Origin: JANQPX01 sp041398025
GTDB taxonomy: Bacteria; Pseudomonadota; Alphaproteobacteria; Geminicoccales; Geminicoccaceae
Direction of reading: 5' to 3'
Length of the DNA: 64,000 nt
NCBI GenBank assembly: GCA_041398025.1
Contig: JAWKVM010000014.1
Span: forward strand, 1 to 64,000
In this document: piece by piece, positions 58,998 to 64,000 of the stretch
Numbering within the stretch: the first letter of the stretch is position 1
How the letters are laid out: every line of letters starts with the position of its first letter
The notes under the pieces: generated by a model
Databases searched by the model: none
The model's input: the letters and a program-made list of their open reading frames with translations, nothing else
What the model was told of the DNA's origin: nothing
Made by a program: the position numbers and the translations under genes

Positions 58998-60187
58998 TCC
59001 AGGCGCCCACGTACCAGCAGCCGCGCTCGATCACCGTGCTCGGCGCCACCGGATCGGTCGGCAGAAGCACGCTCGACCTGGTCGCTGCCGATCCCGAGCG
59101 ATTCGAGGTGCTGGCGCTGACCGCCAACCGCCAGGCGGAGGAGCTGGCGGCTCTGGCCAGGACGCATCGGGCGAAGCTCGCGGTCGTCGCCGATCCCGAG
59201 GCTTACGGCGAGCTCAAGCAGGCCCTTGCCGGCAGCGGCATCGAGGCGGCGGCGGGTGCGGAAGGTTTGATGCGGGCCGCTGCCATGCCGAGCGACTGGG
59301 TGATGGCGGCGATCGTCGGTGCGGCCGGCCTGCCGGCCACGCTGGAGGCGGTGCGCCGAGGGCGCATGGTCGCGCTCGCCACCAAGGAATGCCTGGTGTG
59401 CGCGGGCGCGCTGTTCATGGAGGAGGTCGCCAAAAGCGGCGCGACCCTGCTGCCGGTCGATTCCGAGCATAACGCCATCTTCCAGGCGCTCGCCGGATCC
59501 TCGATCGAGGCGGTCGAGCGCCTGATCCTGACCGCGTCGGGCGGGCCGTTTCGCCAGGCGAGCGAGGATGCGATGCGCCGGGCCACGCCGGCGCTCGCCC
59601 TCGATCATCCGAACTGGCAGATGGGCGCCAAGATCACCATCGATTCCGCCACCATGATGAACAAGGGGCTGGAGCTGATCGAGGCGGCGCATCTCTTCGA
59701 TCTCCCGGAGGCGCGCATCGACATCCTGGTGCATCCGCAGTCGATCATCCACAGCCTCGTGGCCTTCGCCGACGGCTCGGTGCTGGCGCAGCTCGGACAG
59801 CCCGACATGCGCATCCCGATCGCCCATACCCTCGGCTGGCCGGAGCGCCTCGAGGCCGGTACGCCGCGGCTCGATCTCGCGTCGATCGGCAGCCTGACCT
59901 TCGAGCCGCCGGACCCGGTGCGCTTTCCTCCCCTGCGTCTGGCCCGCGAGAGCTTGCAGGCAGGGGGGAGCGCACCCAATATTCTGAACGCAGCCAATGA
60001 AGTCGCGGTTGACGCTTTTCTTGAGGAACGCATCGGATTCTCTGACATTGCTGCTGTCGTCGAGGAGGTGCTCGCCGCCATGCCGGCGAGATCGCTCGAC
60101 AGCCTCGACGTGGTGTTCGCGGTCGATGACCAGGCCCGCCGTCGAGCTGCCGAGCTCATCGCATGCCGCCAGACGGCCGCACGCTAG
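58994..60187 (+). CDS. dxr: 1-deoxy-D-xylulose-5-phosphate reductoisomerase
   Basis: Second enzyme of the MEP isoprenoid pathway, 397 residues. It has the NADPH motif ITVLGATGSVGRSTLDLVAA, VALATKECLVCAGALFMEEV, VDSEHNAIFQAL with metal ligands, LTASGGPFRQASEDAM, and KITIDSATMMNKGLELIEAA. No ATG or GTG lies at the right place: the best start is a TTG at 58994 that overlaps the cdsA stop (TTGA), giving IQAPTYQQPRSITVLGATGS. The unusual start suggests dependence on translation of cdsA. Confidence 0.95.
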   Translation: MIQAPTYQQPRSITVLGATGSVGRSTLDLVAADPERFEVLALTANRQAEELAALARTHRAKLAVVADPEAYGELKQALAGSGIEAAAGAEGLMRAAAMPSDWVMAAIVGAAGLPATLEAVRRGRMVALATKECLVCAGALFMEEVAKSGATLLPVDSEHNAIFQALAGSSIEAVERLILTASGGPFRQASEDAMRRATPALALDHPNWQMGAKITIDSATMMNKGLELIEAAHLFDLPEARIDILVHPQSIIHSLVAFADGSVLAQLGQPDMRIPIAHTLGWPERLEAGTPRLDLASIGSLTFEPPDPVRFPPLRLARESLQAGGSAPNILNAANEVAVDAFLEERIGFSDIAAVVEEVLAAMPARSLDSLDVVFAVDDQARRRAAELIACRQTAAR

Positions 60188-60200
60188 CTGAGGAGCGACC

Positions 60201-61622
60201 ATGGAGCTCTTGCTGTCTTTTGGTTCGACCATCTGGACTTACGTGATTCCGTTCCTCGTGGTCCTCTCCGTCCTCGTGTTCGTGCACGAATACGGCCACT
60301 ACATCGTCGCCCGCTGGAACGGCGTGCGGGTCGATGTCTTTTCCATCGGGTTCGGCAAGGAGCTGTTCGGCTATACCGACCGCGCCGGCACGCGCTGGAA
60401 GTTCAGCCTGCTGCCGCTCGGCGGCTATGTGAAGATGCATGGCGATGCCGATGCGTCGAGCTCGACCATCGACGAGCAGGCGGCGCTCGATCCGGACAGC
60501 TTCCCGGCGAAGAACGTCCTGCAGCGCATGTCGATCATCGCTGCCGGCCCCTTCGCCAATATCCTGTTCGCGGCGTTGGCGCTTGCCTTGCTGTTCATGA
60601 TCGTGGGCCGGCCGTTCACGCCGGCGTTGGTCGGCGATGTCGAGGACGGCAGCCCGGCTGCGGCTGCAGGCCTGGAGCCGTTCGATCAGGTGATCGCGGT
60701 CGATGGCGACGAGATTGCGTCCTTCGAGGAGCTTAGGACCATCGAGCGCGAGAGCGTCGGCACGGAGCTGGTGCTGACCATCGATCGCGACGGCCAGCGC
60801 TTCGATCTGGCGATGACGCCGTCTGCAGTCACCCACGAGGATACCAGGCTCGATCAGAGCTTCGAGATCGGCGATCTCGGCATCGGCCCGCCGCTGACGC
60901 CGGCGGATGTCGCCAATGTGCGCCCGGACAGTGCCGCCGCGAGGGCAGGGCTCCAGGCCGGCGACCGGATCGTCGCGGTCAATGGTGAGCCGCTGGTCAG
61001 CTTCGAGGATCTGCAGGCGATCGTCAGCCAGAGCCCCGAGGTCGAACTGCTGTTCACGGTCGAGCGCGAGGGCACTGCCCTCGATCTGCCGATCACGCCC
61101 GAGCGGGTCGAGGTCACCGACGAGCAGACCGGCGAGACCACGGCGATCGGTTTGATCGGCGTCGAACGCCCGCTGCCGCCGCTGCACCGGGTCGGCCCGG
61201 TGACCGCCCTGATGGATGGTGCCAAGGAGACCTATCGACTGACCGGCCTGATCCTCGGCGCGGTGTTTCAGCTGATCAGCGGCAATGGCAGCACCGACGA
61301 TGTCGGCGGGCCGATCCGCATTGCCCAGATCACCGGCGAGCTTACCAAGGACGGCCTGTTCCCGGCCGTCATGTTTACCGTGATGCTGTCGATCAATCTC
61401 GGTCTGATCAATCTTTTCCCCATTCCCGTGCTCGATGGCGGTCATCTGGTGATGCTGCTCATCGAGCTTGTGCGCGGAAAGCCACTTCCCGAGCGCAGTC
61501 AGGAAATTGCGTTTCGTTTCGGCCTCGCCTTGGTGCTGTCTCTTATGGTATTTGCCACGCTTCAGGATCTCAGCCGGTTCGACTTCGGACTGGTTGACTA
61601 TGTGAAGAGCCTGGTGTCCTAG
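60201..61622 (+). CDS. rseP: Site-2 intramembrane metalloprotease RseP
   Basis: Zinc protease of 473 residues that cuts within the membrane (anti-sigma factors, signal peptides). The HExxH site is VFVHEYGHYIVARWN (His29, Glu30, His33), and the third ligand lies in the LINLFPIPVLDGGHLVML motif near residue 400. Two PDZ domains are readable: one with SPAAAAGLEPFDQVIAVDGD, the other with DSAAARAGLQAGDRIVAVNG. About four transmembrane helices. Directly between dxr and bamA, the classic order. Confidence 0.96.
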   Translation: MELLLSFGSTIWTYVIPFLVVLSVLVFVHEYGHYIVARWNGVRVDVFSIGFGKELFGYTDRAGTRWKFSLLPLGGYVKMHGDADASSSTIDEQAALDPDSFPAKNVLQRMSIIAAGPFANILFAALALALLFMIVGRPFTPALVGDVEDGSPAAAAGLEPFDQVIAVDGDEIASFEELRTIERESVGTELVLTIDRDGQRFDLAMTPSAVTHEDTRLDQSFEIGDLGIGPPLTPADVANVRPDSAAARAGLQAGDRIVAVNGEPLVSFEDLQAIVSQSPEVELLFTVEREGTALDLPITPERVEVTDEQTGETTAIGLIGVERPLPPLHRVGPVTALMDGAKETYRLTGLILGAVFQLISGNGSTDDVGGPIRIAQITGELTKDGLFPAVMFTVMLSINLGLINLFPIPVLDGGHLVMLLIELVRGKPLPERSQEIAFRFGLALVLSLMVFATLQDLSRFDFGLVDYVKSLVS

Positions 61623-61764
61623 TGCATCCCTCCGAGCGGAGCGATCCGCACCGTTCGGGGAAAGGTTGGGCAAAACCAAGGAGATAGTGCAGCGGCATGG
61701 GTGATGTGACCCTGTTGCTGCATGAGCCGGAAGCGAGCTTTCTTTGCAGGAAAGAGGGGTAAGG

Positions 61765-64000
61765 ATGGCGTTGCACTGGTCTCGACGCGTCACCAAGGCG
61801 TTGGGGGTTGCCGGTCTCGTCCTCGTGACACTGTTCGCTGCACCCGTGCCCGCAAGCGCGCAGTCCGGCGGGACGATCGCGGCTATCCAGGTCCTGGGCA
61901 ACCAGCGCATCGAGGAGGGAACGGTCAGAAGCTATCTGTCCGTCCAGCCCGGCGATCCCTTCGACGACGACGCGCTCGACCGGTCCCTGAAGAATCTTTA
62001 CGCGTCGAGCTTTTTCGAAGACGTGGCGCTGCGTCGCGAAGGCGATACGCTCATCGTCGAGGTGGTCGAGAACCCGATCATCAACCGCATCGCCTTCGAG
62101 GGCAATCTCAGGCTCGATGATGCGACCCTGGAGCCCGAGGTGCAGCTCCGTCCGCGCGTGGTCTACACCCGCTCGCGCGTGCAGAACGCGGTCAGCCGCA
62201 TTCTCGAGCTCTATCGGCGCAATGGCCGCTTCGCCGCGACCGTCGAGCCGAAGATCATCGAGCTGCCGGAAAACCGCGTCGACCTGGTGTTCGAGATCAA
62301 CGAAGGGCCGCTCACACAGGTCGGCCGCATCCTGTTCGTCGGCAACGAGGCCTTTTCCGACAGCACGCTGCGCGACGTCATCCAGACCCAGGAGACCGCC
62401 TGGTGGCGCTTCCTCACCAGCAACGACACCTACGATCCCGATCGCCTGGCTTTCGACCAGGAACTGCTCAGGCGTCACTATCTGGCGCGCGGCTATGTCG
62501 ACTTCAACGTGCGCTCGGCGCTTGCCGAGCTGACCCCTGACGGCAAGACCTTCGTCATCACCTTCACGCTGGACGAGGGCGAGCAATATGAGGTCGGCAA
62601 GGTCACCATCGACTCGCGCCTGCGCGATCTGAAGCCGGAGCAGCTCCAGCAGCTGGTCAAGACCGAATCGGGCGAGGTCTACAATGCCGACGACGTGGAG
62701 GGCTCGATCACCGCGCTCACCGACGAGATCGGCAAGCTCGGCTACGCCTTCGTCGACATCGAGCCCGACCTCGAGAAGCGGCCGGACGAGCGCACGATCG
62801 ACCTCACCTATGTGATCAACGAGGGGGCCCGCGTCTATATCGAGCGCATCGACGTGATCGGCAATGTGCGCACGCTGGACGAGGTGGTGCGCCGCGAGTT
62901 CCGGCTTTCCGAAGGCGATGCCTTCAACACCGCGCTGCTCAGACGCTCGCGCCAGCGCATTCAGAATCTGGGCTATTTCGAAAAGGTCGACCTGCGCACG
63001 CTGCCGGGCTCGGCACCGGACAAGACGCGCATCGAGATCGAGGTGGTGGAGAAGTCCACGGGCGAGCTTTCCTTCGGCGCCGGCTATTCGACCTCGGACG
63101 GCGCGCTCGGCGACGTGCGCCTGACCGAGCGCAATCTGCTCGGCACCGGCCGCTCGGTGACCGCCAATTTCCGCCTCTCCGAGCGCCGCCAGGAAATCGA
63201 CTTCAGCCTGACCGAGCCCTATTTCCTCGATACCGACATCACCGCGGGCGTCGACCTGTTCCGCACGGTCACCGACTTCCAGGACGAGTCGTCCTTCGAT
63301 CAGACCACCACCGGCGGCGCGCTCAGAGCCTCCTATCCGCTGACCGAGCATCTGCGCCACGGCGTGAAATTCACGCTTCGCCAGGACGAGATCAAGGACG
63401 TCGACAACGAGGCGTCCGAGTTCATTCAGGCGGAGGAGGGCAAGGATCTGAGCATCCTGCTCGGCCAGACGCTGACCTATGACCGGCGCGATACCCGCTT
63501 CCTGCCGACCGAGGGCTACATCCTGCGCTTCGATCAGGAAGTCGCCGGATTCGGCGGCGACACGCAATATTTGAAGCATGAGCTGATCGGCTCCTATTAT
63601 TATCCGTTCACGCCGTCCTGGGTGCTCAACCTGGCGGCGCGTGGCGGCCATATTTTCGGCTATGGCGGCGAGGACGTGCGCCTGTTCGACCGGTTCTTCC
63701 TCGGCGGCTCGACCCTGCGCGGCTTTCGTTTCGCCGGCGTCGGGCCGCGTGACGGCCTGACCGACGATGCACTCGGCGGCAACACGCTCGCGACCGGGAC
63801 GGCGGAGCTGCGCTTCCCGCTGGGGCTGCCGGAGGATCTGCGCATGTTCGGCCGGGTGTTCGTCGAGGGCGGCACGCTCACCGGCATCGACGTGCCTGAT
63901 GGCGTTTCCGACGACAATCTTCTGGACTCGGGCAGTCTCAGGGCCTCGACGGGTATCGGCCTGTCCTGGCTCTCGCCGCTCGGGCCCATCTCGATTGACT
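61765..64000 (+). CDS. bamA: Outer membrane protein assembly factor BamA, 3' end cut by window edge
   Basis: Core Omp85 protein of the BAM complex, at least 745 residues visible. Signal peptide (LGVAGLVLVTLFAAPVPASA, cleavage near residue 33), then five POTRA domains (first IAAIQVLGNQRIEEGTVRSY; last VYIERIDVIGNVRTLDEVVR), then the beta-barrel from STGELSFGAGYSTSDGALGD on. The loop-6 motif GGSTLRGFRFAGVGPRD, with the RGF triad, is present. Only about the last 20-30 residues are missing. The ATG at 61765 has AGGGG five bases upstream. The 142-bp gap after rseP shows no other gene. Confidence 0.97.
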   Translation, partial: MALHWSRRVTKALGVAGLVLVTLFAAPVPASAQSGGTIAAIQVLGNQRIEEGTVRSYLSVQPGDPFDDDALDRSLKNLYASSFFEDVALRREGDTLIVEVVENPIINRIAFEGNLRLDDATLEPEVQLRPRVVYTRSRVQNAVSRILELYRRNGRFAATVEPKIIELPENRVDLVFEINEGPLTQVGRILFVGNEAFSDSTLRDVIQTQETAWWRFLTSNDTYDPDRLAFDQELLRRHYLARGYVDFNVRSALAELTPDGKTFVITFTLDEGEQYEVGKVTIDSRLRDLKPEQLQQLVKTESGEVYNADDVEGSITALTDEIGKLGYAFVDIEPDLEKRPDERTIDLTYVINEGARVYIERIDVIGNVRTLDEVVRREFRLSEGDAFNTALLRRSRQRIQNLGYFEKVDLRTLPGSAPDKTRIEIEVVEKSTGELSFGAGYSTSDGALGDVRLTERNLLGTGRSVTANFRLSERRQEIDFSLTEPYFLDTDITAGVDLFRTVTDFQDESSFDQTTTGGALRASYPLTEHLRHGVKFTLRQDEIKDVDNEASEFIQAEEGKDLSILLGQTLTYDRRDTRFLPTEGYILRFDQEVAGFGGDTQYLKHELIGSYYYPFTPSWVLNLAARGGHIFGYGGEDVRLFDRFFLGGSTLRGFRFAGVGPRDGLTDDALGGNTLATGTAELRFPLGLPEDLRMFGRVFVEGGTLTGIDVPDGVSDDNLLDSGSLRASTGIGLSWLSPLGPISID

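Noticed and set aside
61570..63651. 693-codon open frame opposite bamA
   Set aside because: Antisense shadow; no ribosome-binding site or recognisable domain, and bamA is certain.

Overview
The window is high-GC DNA from the chromosome of a free-living alphaproteobacterium, probably of the Rhodospirillales/Geminicoccales/Rhizobiales type. Evidence for this: a K+-independent H+-pyrophosphatase; the gene order nuoA-N / birA / coaX / RNase J / methylmalonyl-CoA epimerase / DUF1467 / short proS / lolCE / lolD / dnaE; the order rpsB-tsf-pyrH-frr-uppS-cdsA-dxr-rseP-bamA; and a small RNA of the alphaproteobacterial suhB/mmgR (alpha-r8) type. Species cannot be named from sequence reading alone. No rRNA, tRNA, CRISPR array, prophage or intact insertion sequence was found.

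Layout. 0-2.4 kb (minus): an FAD-linked 2-hydroxyacid-type dehydrogenase followed by an acyl-CoA dehydrogenase cut by the window edge. 2.9-7.4 kb: hppA with a textbook terminator, a DUF6152/DUF6644-like pair, and a type III glutamine synthetase. 7.4-20.4 kb is the accessory part: a small orphan protein, pcaB, a TIR-FGE protein with a frame-broken C-terminus, a broken nucleotidyltransferase with a CDP-alcohol phosphatidyltransferase and an HpnL-like membrane protein, an orphan solute-binding protein, a surface beta-helix protein with a PEP-CTERM-like tail, a remnant of a sugar ABC permease, an AT-richer alpha/beta hydrolase with inverted repeats on either side, and an XRE regulator. 20.5-26.7 kb: an Lrp-type regulator divergent from an assimilatory sulfate/siroheme operon (cysG N-domain, cysH, cobA, cysJ, cysI).

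27.2-41.5 kb: the complete 14-gene complex I operon, with a 41-codon ORF fitting exactly between nuoL and nuoM and with nuoN broken by a cluster of indels. 41.5-45.4 kb: birA, coaX, RNase J, mce and DUF1467, tightly packed. 45.4-46.2 kb: an AT-rich spacer and the small RNA with its own promoter and terminator. 46.2-53.8 kb: proS, lolCE, lolD, a structured spacer and dnaE. 54-64 kb: the translation / isoprenoid / envelope cluster rpsB to bamA (bamA runs off the right edge).

Most interesting non-gene signals: (1) an 80-bp dispersed element in three copies (7.4, 19.8 and 49.5 kb) whose two hairpins are kept by compensatory changes, one copy carrying the lolD stop codon in its first loop; (2) a 140-bp element at 49.75-49.89 kb with short terminal inverted repeats and an internal 23-bp perfect inverted repeat; (3) the suhB/mmgR-like RNA; (4) four 15-bp tandem units running through the dnaE stop codon. 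Three local clusters of frameshifts (9.4-9.9, 11.7-12.2, 40.4-40.9 kb) look alike. The one in nuoN suggests low-quality consensus rather than gene decay, so the broken TIR-FGE and nucleotidyltransferase genes may in truth be intact.
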